A DNA stretch of 52,428 bases, taken from assembly GCA_947484275.1 (NCBI GenBank), contig CANKOY010000023.1:1-52428 (forward strand). Direction: 5' to 3'. Source of the DNA: Planctomycetota bacterium. GTDB lineage: Bacteria; Planctomycetota; UBA1135; GCA-002686595. Below are positions 1 through 8,004 of this stretch, piece after piece. How positions within the stretch are numbered: position 1 is the first letter of the stretch; the number at the start of each line of letters is the position of its first letter. Below the pieces are notes generated by a model, which worked only from the letters and a program-made list of their open reading frames with translations, was not told the origin of the DNA and made no database searches. Position numbers and translations under genes: made by a program.

Positions 1-78
1 ACCCTGCGCCAGTGCAATCTCGGCTTCGCGCAACTTGTGGATGATCTGCTCGTCGGTGTGGCGTCGTTTCCTGCCCAT
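1..78 (-). CDS. IS3-family transposase OrfA, N-terminal fragment cut by window edge
   Basis: The complement of the first 78 bases reads MGRKRRHTDEQIIHKLREAE and continues IALAQG to the edge without a stop. This is the characteristic start of the helix-turn-helix OrfA subunit of IS3-family transposases, which binds the IS ends and is normally joined to the OrfB catalytic domain by programmed frameshifting. The ATG lies at 76-78, preceded on its own strand by a purine-rich GGGAGA. Only 26 residues are visible, so whether the element is intact cannot be judged. The family call rests on known family sequence; the reading frame is seen directly. Confidence 0.75.
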   Translation of the reverse strand, partial: MGRKRRHTDEQIIHKLREAEIALAQG

Positions 79-119
79 GTCTGTCTCCCTGAGGTTGGGG
101 CCCAGATTCTATGATGAGA

Positions 120-152
120 TCTGGACCGGTCTGAGGGGGGCATGTCACTTCA
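120..152 (-). repeat. Probable terminal inverted repeat of the IS3 element
   Basis: On the minus strand, upstream of the OrfA start, the sequence begins TGAAGTGACATGCC and continues through a C-run to CAGACCGGTCCAGAT. IS3-family ends start with TG and often carry a CCGGTCCAGA-like block before the orfA leader. The spacing to the start codon, about 70 bases, fits. The partner end lies outside the window, so the exact boundary and any target duplication cannot be shown. Confidence 0.35.
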
Positions 153-649
153 AGACCCTCGAAGGCAACTGGCACACGACCAGGGACTGCATCACGATCG
201 ATCGACAGTGAGCTGTTGAACGGATAGGACATCCAAGTACCTATCCAGCCGTCACGCTCACTCTTGGGGGATGGGGGAATTGCCGTGGCAGTTCACCCCA
301 TTTCCCGTGATGCGTGGCGCTGAAAGGCGTGCCGCGGAAGAGTCCTTCGTCCGACGTCTGAGACTCGCGGCAAAGGGCAAGCAAATCGGCCTGCGACTCT
401 TTTGCGGAACATGCCAACATCGGCCTTGGCGTCCACGGGGACGCCCATGCGCCGTAGCGACTCGCGGTGTGCGACCGGCGACACCAATGATCGTCACCAT
501 CGTCCCGAACGTCCTGGTAACAACGGCCCGCAAGGGACGGGCGCGCGGCCGACCTGCGTAGTCGCAACCGGCCTCGACAGAATACGAGTTGGTGACAGGC
601 ACGATGGGGCGTCTGCTGTCCGTTCATGAGGCCTACGAACGGATCTCGG
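153..649. other. Gap with no convincing gene
   Basis: About 500 bases separate the IS3 end from the next gene. Several open frames occur on both strands, but they overlap one another, are rich in Arg, Pro and Ala as expected for GC-rich non-coding frames, and show no recognisable domain or good ribosome binding site. I see no RNA gene or repeat here. It may be eroded flanking DNA next to the insertion sequence. Confidence 0.4.
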
Positions 650-1198
650 CTACCCGCTCGATTGCGGCGGCGGCTTCCCCGGCGACTTGGCAGTGGCAAA
701 CCGCCACCCAAAGAACGCGGACACCAGGAACAGGCCGACCGAGGGCAGTTGATTCGATTCCGAGTACACGAACGCGCTGAGGACAAAGGCGGCGACAGCG
801 AGCAGCCCCGAGATCAGCAATCTGCCCGTGTAGGCAGCCTTCAGCTGGACCCAGTGCTGGAACGCGCGTTCATCTTCATCACGCCGCTTCGGCGCGTTGC
901 GCTCCCAATTCAACTTCCGTTGTTCCTGCGCGTCGACTCGAGCCTGGTGGTTGCGTCTGGACATGCGCGCCATCCCCTCCATTTCACCACGACGCTCCTC
1001 CGGGGTTAGCTGCGGCCCCGACGACGCGGGGCTCGGGGAGCGGGCAGCGTTGCTGCTGCCGCCCGTGAGGAACTCGATCTGAGCGCGCACTTCCTTGATG
1101 CGAGCCTCGTCCAAAATCCGATTGCCGTACTGGTCGTAGTTGTTCGGATCGTCGCGATCACTTGGGTCGCGGCGCTCGTTCGGTGGTTTGGTCCGCAT
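650..1198 (-). CDS. Hypothetical protein with two C-terminal membrane segments
   Basis: The 182-residue protein has a long charged N-terminal half, very rich in Arg, Asp, Glu and Asn, followed by two hydrophobic stretches near the C-terminus (ISGLLAVAAFVLSAF and VGLFLVSAFFGWRF). This suggests a cytosolic tail anchored by a membrane hairpin. I chose the ATG at 1198; an in-frame TTG at 1231 would add 11 residues but has no ribosome binding site, whereas GGAG lies about 13 bases before the ATG. The middle part is predicted helical with many charges and could form a coiled coil. I do not recognise a family, and no neighbour suggests a role. Coding status is inferred from length and composition. 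Confidence 0.6.
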   Translation of the reverse strand: MRTKPPNERRDPSDRDDPNNYDQYGNRILDEARIKEVRAQIEFLTGGSSNAARSPSPASSGPQLTPEERRGEMEGMARMSRRNHQARVDAQEQRKLNWERNAPKRRDEDERAFQHWVQLKAAYTGRLLISGLLAVAAFVLSAFVYSESNQLPSVGLFLVSAFFGWRFATAKSPGKPPPQSSG

Positions 1199-1413
1199 GG
1201 TGCGTGCTCCGTGGTTGGACGGTCCTTTCAAATTGACGTCAGACCGGCGCTGCCATGCTCCTGGGGCGATACCCTGAGCCTATGAGTGGCAAACCCTCAA
1301 CGGCGTGGACTTTCTCCGCGCCAGCCGTTCTTGGTTGTCCTGCAGCAGAGGTCGGTCGTGCTTGACTCATCGTGGCTTGGGGTACGTCGAGATTCCATGT
1401 CCAAAATGTCCCT

Positions 1414-1860
1414 ATGACACTGGGAAGTCGTCATCAGCTAGTCCGTGCCTACCGCGCCACGGATTTCGTCGTTGACCGACCGAGGATTGTGATCCGGGTG
1501 GGCCAGCGATCCACGCGACTGGACCATCTCCTCCGGCGCGCTGGTACTGGCCGCTGGGCGTACATCACGGCCTGGAATCCTGGGTCACGGCCGTACTCGA
1601 AGGCCGCGAACTCTGCCAGGAATCGCCAACTGCTGGCGTTTCTTCGACGGCGGGGGCATCTCGTGCTTGACGGTTGGGGGCGGCCGCGGGCCGGATCATG
1701 GCAGGCGGAGGCGAGCTTCCTTGTCCTTGGCATTACGGTTATCGATGCCGTGGCGGTCGGCCGCAAGTTCGGCCAGGTGGCGATCGTGACTGGGCGCTTG
1801 GGCGGTCTGGGCCACCTTCGAATGTGCTGCAAAGTTGGTGGCGGGCGAAAGGGTGACTGA
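1414..1860 (+). CDS. DUF3293 domain protein
   Basis: The 148-residue product matches the DUF3293 pattern: an early LVRAYRATDFVV strand, then AYITAWNPGS, a run with ARNRQLLAFL, a GHLVLDGWGR segment, and the conserved EASFLVLGI followed by VGRKFGQVAIV. Family members are small single-domain proteins of unknown function, usually 130-150 residues, which fits. I start at the ATG at 1414 because homologues begin shortly before the AYRATD motif; the frame is open to a GTG at 1372. No ribosome binding site decides between them. The last 20 residues differ from the usual ending. It has no evident operon partner. Confidence 0.7.
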   Translation: MTLGSRHQLVRAYRATDFVVDRPRIVIRVGQRSTRLDHLLRRAGTGRWAYITAWNPGSRPYSKAANSARNRQLLAFLRRRGHLVLDGWGRPRAGSWQAEASFLVLGITVIDAVAVGRKFGQVAIVTGRLGGLGHLRMCCKVGGGRKGD

Positions 1861-2795
1861 TCTTTCAGCTCGTCGCCGCGGTGCGGGTGGCGGACACGTT
1901 GCAGGCTGGTCGACGATCTTGCGGCCAGATTGCCATGTGCCCGGACTTTGAGACGAAGCGTGGCAGGCGGAACGAGGATCGCGCTGCCATGCGGGACGAT
2001 CGAACCCCGGTGGTTCCCGTCGCACCCGCGTTCCGCGATGTTGGCGCAGTCTTCCCTATCCAGTGCCCGCGGACTCGGCCTCGAGCCACTCGATGCCGTT
2101 CTCGGTTCGAACAAGTCGCTCACTGTGATATGCGCGGCTGAGGTCGCGTCCATGGGATGCGACCTGCGTTGCGTGATGCATCAGATGCGGATAGATGGGA
2201 TGAGCAGGTCGGCCTCCACGTGAGGTCGAGCTGACGCTGCCTCAGTGGTAGGAAGGGGATGTGTTGCAACCCCAAACCACAAGGAGGCCGACCATGAGGC
2301 AGTTTACTACCGCGATCCCGAGGCTGACCGTTGTCCGCGTCGCCTCTGCCGGCGATCTCGCGCGGCTAGTGGGTGAATTCACAGATTCTCACCGTCGACT
2401 CCAGCCACGCGAGGAATCGCAAGTTTCAGTTCCTCCGGGAGCGTTGACCAGCAGCGCCAGTACCAGCGAATCTGCGCTGTCCCAAATCGAGCGACCGAGC
2501 AGCAAGAGTGGACGGATCCGGGATCGCATCAGAGGCACCCGTGGTTCCCGGCCACGCCGCGCAAGCTGCGGATTCCCACGGGGCGAATTTCAGTTTTGTC
2601 GAGCGCTACACGTGCTTCGCCGCCGATGCGGACGTCCACTCCGCACAGGCCATCGCGAGCGTCCGCCGCACAGCAACGGGTAGCGCGCTCCATGAGGCAA
2701 GGATCAGGCGCAGCTCCGCGTCCGTGTATCCACCGACGACAAGCAAAGCGACAAGACAGCCACCCGCCGCTTGCTCCGAATCGCCGTAAGTGGAG
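1861..2795. other. Gene-poor stretch before the tRNA
   Basis: These 935 bases hold no convincing complete gene. One plus frame starts at 2294 after a good AAGGAGG ribosome binding site, and an inverted repeat (CTGCCTCA at 2237-2244 against TGAGGCAG at 2295-2302) spans its leader. Its 129-residue product soon becomes low-complexity and looks like a decayed or short leader gene. On the minus strand, 2606-2728 encodes a possible C-terminal protein remnant, listed separately. The position between an IS3 fragment and a tRNA gene suggests an eroded mobile island, but no integrase or attachment duplication is visible. Confidence 0.4.
2606..2728 (-). pseudogene. Possible C-terminal remnant of a helical protein next to the tRNA
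   Basis: The minus frame reads YTDAELRLILASWSALP and VRRTLAMACAEW, then stops at 2606. The spacing of Asp-Glu-Leu, Trp, Leu-Pro and Arg-Arg resembles short helical tails I associate with planctomycete genes near integrases. Upstream codons of the same frame run into the tRNA without a start signal, so only a fragment could remain. The resemblance comes from memory of the pattern, not from a search; chance is a real alternative. Confidence 0.2.
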
Positions 2796-2880
2796 TGGTG
2801 CCCTCGACTGGAATCGAACCAGCACGGGTTACCCCACAAGATCCTTAGTCTTGCGCGTCTGCCAATTCCGCCACGAGGGC
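2796..2880 (-). tRNA. tRNA-Leu, anticodon AAG
   Basis: The complement folds into a complete class II tRNA. The acceptor strand GCCCTCG pairs with CGAGGGC, followed by discriminator A and an encoded CCA at 2796-2798. The D-arm block is GCGGAATTGGCAGACGC. The anticodon stem CAAGA/TCTTG closes a seven-base loop CTAAGGA, so positions 34-36 are AAG. A long variable arm GGGGTAACCCG and a T-arm around TTCGATT follow. The long variable arm and TGG-CAG pattern identify leucine. The anticodon AAG reads CUU and, if A34 is converted to inosine, also CUC and CUA. Most bacteria use GAG here. Confidence 0.95.
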
Positions 2881-2950
2881 ACCTTGTACGAACCGATCAG
2901 TGCACGCCGCCCTTGGCAGACGGTCGCCTTGGCGGCCGCGCAGCGGTGTG

Positions 2951-2967
2951 CCCCCGGTTTTCGGGGG
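2951..2967. other. GC-rich hairpin upstream of the phosphofructokinase gene
   Basis: CCCCCG and CGGGGG form a 6-bp stem with loop GTTTT. It lies about 100 bases before the pfp start and 70 bases upstream of the tRNA on the other strand. No T-run follows in either direction, so it is not a clear terminator. It may be chance in GC-rich DNA or shape the pfp leader. Confidence 0.25.
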
Positions 2968-3070
2968 TGGGGAGTCTAGCAGCCGCAACTCGGCTCGCAA
3001 GGGGTCCGGAGGCCTGCTACAAACGCGGCTCTCCGCCTTCGAAGTTCCCCGCCAGAAAAAGCCCGCCGCC

Positions 3071-4279
3071 ATGCCCCAACTCGTCGGAAATGCGCTCATC
3101 GGTCAGTCCGGTGGGCCCACCTGCGTGATCAATCAAAGCCTCGTCGGCATCGTCGAGACCGCGTTGGAGGGCTCCGCGATCCGCAACGTCTACGGCGCGA
3201 TCCACGGCATCGCCGGCGTCCTGGACGAGCGCCTGATCGACCTGGGCCGCGAATCGAAGGAGGTTCTCGAAGCGATCGCGGTCACGCCCTGCGCGGCCCT
3301 GCGCTCCGTGCGCAAGAAACCCACGCGCGAAGAGTGCGCCAAGGCCCTGCGCGTGTTCAAGGCCCACGACATCCGCTACTTCTTCTACATCGGCGGCAAC
3401 GACACGGCGGAGACGGCGTTCCTGCTCAACGAATTGGCGGTGGCCGAGGGCTACGAGATGCGCCTGTTCCATGTGCCCAAGACCATCGACAACGATTTGC
3501 GCGTCACCGACCACTGCCCCGGCTACGGATCCGCGGCGCGCTTCGTGGCCAGCGCGTTTCTCGGTGACAACCAGGACAACCGCAGCCTTCCCGGCATCAA
3601 GGTCGACGTCGTCATGGGCCGCAACGCAGGCTGGCTCACGGCCGCGAGCGCACTGGCGCGCACTCATCCTGGGGACGGACCGCACTTGATCTACTTGCCA
3701 GAACGCGTGTTCTCCGCGGACGCTTTCGTCGCCGATGTCGATCGCGTCTACAAAGAGCACGGCCGCTGCTTGATCGCAGTGTCCGAGGGCATTCACGGAG
3801 CGGACGGCAAGTCCGTGATCGAAACCAAGGAAGTCGATTCCCACGGCAACGCGCAATTGTCCGGATCGGGCGCGCTGGGGGATTGGCTCGCGGGCGAGAT
3901 CAAACAGAAACTCGGCGGCAAATTGCGCGTGCGCGCGGACACCTTCGGCTATCTGCAGCGCTCGTTCGCAGGCGTGTGGTCCGACGTGGACGCCGCCGAA
4001 GCGCGCGAAGTGGGGCGCACCGCCGTGCGCGTGGCGCTCAAGGGCGATCGGCCCCACGGCTCGATCGTGATCCTGCGCGACCCGGGCGCGAGATACCGCG
4101 CGCGCTACGACGTCACTGAATTGAAAAACGTAGCCAAGGAAACGCGGCCCATGGAGCAGCACTTCCTGCGGGGCGACAACGACGTTTCACCTGAGTTTCT
4201 CGAGTACGTGCGGCCGCTGGTTGGCCAATTGCCCGTCAGCGCCCGGCTTTCCGACCTTCCCGTGGCGCGCAAGTTGTAG
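3071..4279 (+). CDS. pfp: Pyrophosphate-dependent 6-phosphofructokinase
   Basis: This 402-residue cytosolic enzyme phosphorylates fructose 6-phosphate using pyrophosphate, reversibly. The N-terminus GNALIGQSGGPTCVINQSL is the phosphate loop. YFFYIGGND puts Asn110-Asp111 where ATP enzymes have Gly-Asp-Gly. PKTIDND at 136-142 carries the lysine that marks PPi use instead of the Gly of ATP-PFKs. MGRNAGW at about 182 is the substrate-binding block. Length and the GGND form fit the short PFP clade seen in clostridia, spirochaetes and planctomycetes. The frame is open upstream to 2900, but the homologous start is the ATG at 3071. A membrane pyrophosphatase also occurs in this window, suggesting PPi-based energy use. 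Confidence 0.9.
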   Translation: MPQLVGNALIGQSGGPTCVINQSLVGIVETALEGSAIRNVYGAIHGIAGVLDERLIDLGRESKEVLEAIAVTPCAALRSVRKKPTREECAKALRVFKAHDIRYFFYIGGNDTAETAFLLNELAVAEGYEMRLFHVPKTIDNDLRVTDHCPGYGSAARFVASAFLGDNQDNRSLPGIKVDVVMGRNAGWLTAASALARTHPGDGPHLIYLPERVFSADAFVADVDRVYKEHGRCLIAVSEGIHGADGKSVIETKEVDSHGNAQLSGSGALGDWLAGEIKQKLGGKLRVRADTFGYLQRSFAGVWSDVDAAEAREVGRTAVRVALKGDRPHGSIVILRDPGARYRARYDVTELKNVAKETRPMEQHFLRGDNDVSPEFLEYVRPLVGQLPVSARLSDLPVARKL

Positions 4280-4313
4280 ATTGTCCACGCGCTCCAGCGC
4301 GCCCATCGAATCC

Positions 4314-5090
4314 ATGAAGATCCAACTCGCTCTCACGCTCCTCAGCCCGCTGTTCCTGTTCGCTCCGGCCTCCGACGCCGGGGTGTCGCAGTCGCACCTC
4401 GCGCACGCCAATCCCGTGCCCGAGGATCGTGTCACAGGCAAAATCGAAGGCCGCGTCGTGTTCGACGGCGAGCGCCCGGAAGTGCGGCCGCTCGACATCG
4501 GCGAGGACAAGTCCAAGGGCTGCACGAAGCCCGGCGTGGCCATGGACAAAACCGACCAGAGCCTGCTCGTCAGCAAGGAGCTCGGCATCAAGAACGTCGT
4601 GGTCACGATCGCGGTCAAGGACGCGAAAGTGGTCGTGCCGGAGAAGCCGATTCCGCTCGATCAAGTCGCCTGCGTGTTTGAACCCCACGTGATTCTCTTG
4701 CCCGTGGGCGCGACGGTGGATTTCTTGAACTCCGACACGATCGTGCACAACGTGCGCACCCTGGCGCGCAAGCACGAGAGCATCAACGAGACCGTGGCGC
4801 CGGGCGGAAAGCGCCCGCTCTTGCTCAACCTCGGAGCCGACAAGATCGAGATCAAGTGCGACTACCACCCCTGGATGAACGCCTGGCTGTTCGTCACCGA
4901 CACGCCCTACGCGGCGGTGACCGACGTCGACGGCAAGTTCTCGATCGCAGGGCTTGAACCTGGGGAATACAAAGTGACCCTGTGGCATGAGCGCCTGCCC
5001 AAGCAGGAGGCTACCGTGACCGTTCGCGCCGACGGCTCGAGCGATTCGGTAACGCTCAAGCTGGCTCCGAAGAAAAAGAAGCGCGAGTAG
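4314..5090 (+). CDS. Secreted cupredoxin-like protein with C-terminal carboxypeptidase-regulatory-like domain
   Basis: The 258-residue protein begins with a signal peptide (MKIQLALTLLSPLFLFAP) and therefore acts outside the cytoplasm. A beta-rich domain follows. His145 in IVHNVR and the loop Cys182-x2-His185-x2-Met188 (CDYHPWM) match the four type-1 copper ligands of plastocyanin-like proteins. The last 60 residues (VTDVDGKFSIAGLEPGEYKV) form a CarboxypepD_reg-like fold, a combination frequent in predicted methylamine-utilisation-type cupredoxins. The tail KKKKRE is strongly basic. The ATG at 4314 starts the signal peptide; the frame is open further upstream. It lies 34 bases after pfp and 81 before the PDZ gene. 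Electron transfer or copper binding is inferred from the ligands. Confidence 0.75.
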   Translation: MKIQLALTLLSPLFLFAPASDAGVSQSHLAHANPVPEDRVTGKIEGRVVFDGERPEVRPLDIGEDKSKGCTKPGVAMDKTDQSLLVSKELGIKNVVVTIAVKDAKVVVPEKPIPLDQVACVFEPHVILLPVGATVDFLNSDTIVHNVRTLARKHESINETVAPGGKRPLLLNLGADKIEIKCDYHPWMNAWLFVTDTPYAAVTDVDGKFSIAGLEPGEYKVTLWHERLPKQEATVTVRADGSSDSVTLKLAPKKKKRE

Positions 5091-5171
5091 GCGCTGCGCG
5101 GAGTGGATTCGCTCCAACCCCGGACCCTGCTCGCGCGTACGATCGGGCTCCAGTCTCGAAGGAGGTTCGCC

Positions 5172-6530
5172 ATGAATCAGTGTTTGTTGGCTTTGGCACT
5201 TGGTTGCATCGCCGCGCCCCTAACGGCGCAATCCCAAGTATTGATCGTTCGAAGCCAGGGGCAGGGCCCCGCGGCGGCCAGCGCTGACCAGGCACACGTA
5301 GTCGAGGGCTTCAGGGTCCTCGGGGTGGATCAAGAAAGCGTGCCGGGCGGGGAAGTGATCGTCGTGCGCCAGGCCCCACAGGAACGCACCGTCGTGAACG
5401 TGTTGGGTGGCCGGCTGCAAGCGACCGGCCTCGGGGTGCAGGGAATCTCGGTCGTGAGACCGAAACTGCAGACTCTTTCCGTTCCCGGGCCACGGCAAGG
5501 CGATCCCTGGATTGGACTCTCGCTGAGTTCGCGCAGCGACGGTGGCGCGCGGCTCGAGGTCGACGAGGTCCTCCCGGGCACTCCCGCCGAAGCTGCGAAG
5601 GTCGAGGCCGGCGATAAGTTGGTGGCCCTAGATGGCCGTCCGATTTCGACGCACGATTCACTGCTGGAAATCATGCGGGGTCGGCGCGCAGGCGAACGCC
5701 TGCAGCTCACGGTTGAGGGCACGAAGCGCGCGCAATTGGTTGCAAGCAGCGAGGACGATGACCAGGGCATGCTGGGTGTGGAAACGAGCGACCGGCCGAA
5801 ATCCAAAGAGGAATGGCGTCGGGGCGTGCGCGTGGATGAAGTCGTCAGTGATTCCCCGGCCAAGGCCGCCGGCCTGCGCGCCGGCTGGCGCATCGCCGCC
5901 GTCAACGGCTTAGAAGTTAAAACGCACGACGAATTGCGTACGGCCGTTCGGGCCCTCAAGCCTGGAACCGAAGTCGAGCTGCGGATTCAGCGCGACCTTA
6001 AGCTCAAACTCGCCGCGCGTCCGGCTGACGGCTCAGGCGAACGCAGCGTGATGGGTATGGGGAATGGGGCGTTCACGCCCGTGCCTGAGATGCCTTCGCT
6101 GCCGCATCCGCCCGCGGAGGCGGATGGCCACTGGGAGCGCCATGGAGCCGACCAGGAAGACGCACACCAGCACAAACACGTGGACGGTCACGGAGACGGC
6201 CACGGGAGCGCGGATTCCGGGAGCTCCGACGGTCAAGCGGCCTCGCCGCATTTCTACTGGAACACACCGCCGGAACCCCTGGGCCCGCAGATTCGGCGTC
6301 AGGGAATTCCGCTTCAGGAGCGCGCGGGCCCCCGGGCGCCCCAGGGCCCCGCCGCCCGCGGCCGATTCGCGCCCGCTCCTCCGCCCGCAGTTGAGCGTGC
6401 GCGGCGCGATCCGCGCTCGGGCGCTGGGGCGGAACTCTCGGCCCAGTTGCTCGAGGAGCTTCGCGCCCTGCGCGCCGAGGTCGCCGACCTGCGCCGCGAG
6501 ATCGACAAACTGCGAAAGCAGAGCCGCTAG
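5172..6530 (+). CDS. Secreted double-PDZ domain protein with His-rich linker and coiled coil
   Basis: The start is fixed by a strong ribosome binding site, GAAGGAGG, eight bases before the ATG at 5172. The 452-residue protein has a signal peptide (residues 1-20, ending LTAQ), PDZ1 at about 112-190, PDZ2 at about 199-285 (GVRVDEVVSDSPAKAAGLRA), a His/Asp/Gly-rich segment at about 320-352, a Pro/Arg-rich linker, and a C-terminal heptad helix (LLEELRALRAEVADLRREI). No trypsin-like protease triad precedes the PDZ domains, so it is not a DegP protease; it may be a scaffold or chaperone adaptor in the periplasm. The His-rich stretch could bind metal, which is interesting beside the cupredoxin gene. 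Function is not established. Confidence 0.75.
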   Translation: MNQCLLALALGCIAAPLTAQSQVLIVRSQGQGPAAASADQAHVVEGFRVLGVDQESVPGGEVIVVRQAPQERTVVNVLGGRLQATGLGVQGISVVRPKLQTLSVPGPRQGDPWIGLSLSSRSDGGARLEVDEVLPGTPAEAAKVEAGDKLVALDGRPISTHDSLLEIMRGRRAGERLQLTVEGTKRAQLVASSEDDDQGMLGVETSDRPKSKEEWRRGVRVDEVVSDSPAKAAGLRAGWRIAAVNGLEVKTHDELRTAVRALKPGTEVELRIQRDLKLKLAARPADGSGERSVMGMGNGAFTPVPEMPSLPHPPAEADGHWERHGADQEDAHQHKHVDGHGDGHGSADSGSSDGQAASPHFYWNTPPEPLGPQIRRQGIPLQERAGPRAPQGPAARGRFAPAPPPAVERARRDPRSGAGAELSAQLLEELRALRAEVADLRREIDKLRKQSR

Positions 6531-6802
6531 CCAGCCCGCTCGGGTCGCCAGCGATGCAAGAGGGGCGCCAGTGCCCTCAGGCAGGCCTCGTTGCGGATCG
6601 CCGCCAGCCGTCGTGCGCTGGCGCGTTCCGCAGCCTGCGCCTGCAGTTGGCGATCGACGAATTCGACTGCCTGGTGCAACAACGCCGGTCGCGCCCCCGC
6701 GGCACGTGCCAAGAGCGGCAGAAAACGCACGGCGGAGCCCTCAGGCAGTCCATGCCGTCGGCACAACTGTTCCAGCTTTATTGAGGGGTCGAAGGGCATC
6801 AT
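6527..6802 (-). CDS. Small hypothetical helical protein
   Basis: The 91-residue product has a globular composition (CRRHGLPEGSAVRFLPLL, then an Ala/Arg-rich helix) and no signal or membrane segment. Two adjacent ATGs begin at 6802 and 6799; GCAGG lies a few bases upstream. Its stop overlaps the stop of the PDZ gene tail-to-tail by four bases. No family is recognised. The compact composition and fit between its neighbours favour a real gene, but it could be an antisense open frame. Confidence 0.5.
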   Translation of the reverse strand: MMPFDPSIKLEQLCRRHGLPEGSAVRFLPLLARAAGARPALLHQAVEFVDRQLQAQAAERASARRLAAIRNEACLRALAPLLHRWRPERAG

Positions 6803-6913
6803 CGGAATCCTGCAGGGGCTCCAGTGGCGGACCGCTCCCTGACCTGTTGAAGCCTACCCCGAACAAAATCGACTGGCCGCAGGGAGCCGCGAGGCGGATG
6901 CTGGACCGAAGCC

Positions 6914-7978
6914 ATGGACCCGCTTTCGCCCAAGCCACCTGAAGAATCCGACGGGGGACACCGGCGGAGACCGCGATACAAGGGCAAGAATCCGCGGCGT
7001 TTCGAGGACAAGTACAAGGAGCACGATCCGCTCCGCTACCCGGAGCTGATTGAGCGCGTGCGCGGGCGCGGCGCCACGCCGGCGGGTCAGCACATTCCGA
7101 TCCTCGCCGAGGAGATCCTCGCGGTCCTTGACCCCAAGCCGGGTGAGCGCGGCGTCGATGCCACTTTGGGATACGGTGGTCACGCCGCTCGCTTCCTTGC
7201 TCGACTTTCGCCCGGCGGGCAGTTGCTCGCCCTCGATTGTGACTCGATCGAGCTGCCCAAGACCGAGGCGCGCCTGAGGCATGCCGGCCACGGTGAGTCC
7301 GAGTTCTTGGTGCGAAGAACGAACTTCGCGAGTCTCGCCCGGACTCTGGGCGAAGTGGGCTGGCACGACGGAGTGGATTTCCTCCTGGCGGACCTCGGGC
7401 TCTCCTCGATGCAGATCGACGACCCAGCGCGCGGATTCACCTTCAAGCAGGCAGGCCCCCTGGACATGCGCATGAACCGCCGGCGCGGGCTCTCGGCGGC
7501 CCAGTTGCTGGCCCACGTGAGCGAACCCGACCTGGCAACTCTGCTGGAGCGCAACGCGGATGAGATCCGCGCGCCGCTCCTTGCCCGGGAGCTCTGCGCG
7601 CGTCGCGGCACGCTCTCGTCCACCGTGGATCTGGCTAGGGCGGTGCGCGATGCACTGGCCGGGACCTGTACCGAGCCGGAGGCCGACCAGAGTGTCCGGC
7701 GCGTGTTCCAGGCACTGCGGATCGAGGTCAACGACGAATTCGGGGCGTTGGAGCGCCTGCTGGAGCAAGTCCCCGATTGCCTGCGCTCGCGGGGCAGGGT
7801 GGCACTGCTCTCATTCCATTCGGGCGAGGATCGGCGCATCAAACAGGCCTTCCAGCGTCACTTGAGTCAGGGTCGCCTGGGCGTCGTGGGGGAGGCCGTC
7901 ATTCGAGTTTCAGCTATGGAACGGCGCTCGAATCCGCGCTCCGCCTCCGCCAAGTTGCGCTGGGCCGCCAGATCCTAG
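6914..7978 (+). CDS. rsmH: 16S rRNA (cytosine1402-N4)-methyltransferase
   Basis: RsmH methylates N4 of C1402 in the ribosomal P site using S-adenosylmethionine. The core from about residue 60 shows HIPILAEEIL, the SAM-binding block VDATLGYGGHAARFLA, LALDCDSIEL, and the diagnostic LADLGLSSMQIDD and GPLDMRMN. The C-terminus has VALLSFHSGEDRRIK and ends RSASAKLRW. At 354 residues it is longer than the usual 310 because of a basic N-terminal extension of about 57 residues (RRRPRYKGKNPRRFEDKY), which may aid RNA binding. It is not accompanied by mraZ, ftsL or mur genes, as expected for lineages lacking the standard division cluster. A histidine kinase follows 26 bases downstream. Confidence 0.92.
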   Translation: MDPLSPKPPEESDGGHRRRPRYKGKNPRRFEDKYKEHDPLRYPELIERVRGRGATPAGQHIPILAEEILAVLDPKPGERGVDATLGYGGHAARFLARLSPGGQLLALDCDSIELPKTEARLRHAGHGESEFLVRRTNFASLARTLGEVGWHDGVDFLLADLGLSSMQIDDPARGFTFKQAGPLDMRMNRRRGLSAAQLLAHVSEPDLATLLERNADEIRAPLLARELCARRGTLSSTVDLARAVRDALAGTCTEPEADQSVRRVFQALRIEVNDEFGALERLLEQVPDCLRSRGRVALLSFHSGEDRRIKQAFQRHLSQGRLGVVGEAVIRVSAMERRSNPRSASAKLRWAARS

Positions 7979-8004
7979 TTATCGTGGTAACGGAAAGGTC
8001 ATCC

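Noticed and set aside
1449..2153. 234-codon minus frame over the DUF3293 gene
   Set aside because: Low-complexity Arg/Pro/Thr-rich composition, and the plus strand encodes the conserved DUF3293 motifs.
2294..2683. 129-codon plus frame with good ribosome binding site
   Set aside because: Only the first 30 residues look protein-like; the rest is Ser/Arg/Pro low complexity, with no known domain, so I did not list it as a gene.
2529..2839. Minus-strand open frames over the tRNA, beginning MLVRFQSRAP
   Set aside because: This is the translation of the tRNA-Leu 3' half, a common artefact, not a protein.
4236..5117. 293-codon minus frame opposite the cupredoxin gene
   Set aside because: Shadow frame with no domain, while the plus strand has a signal peptide and copper ligands.
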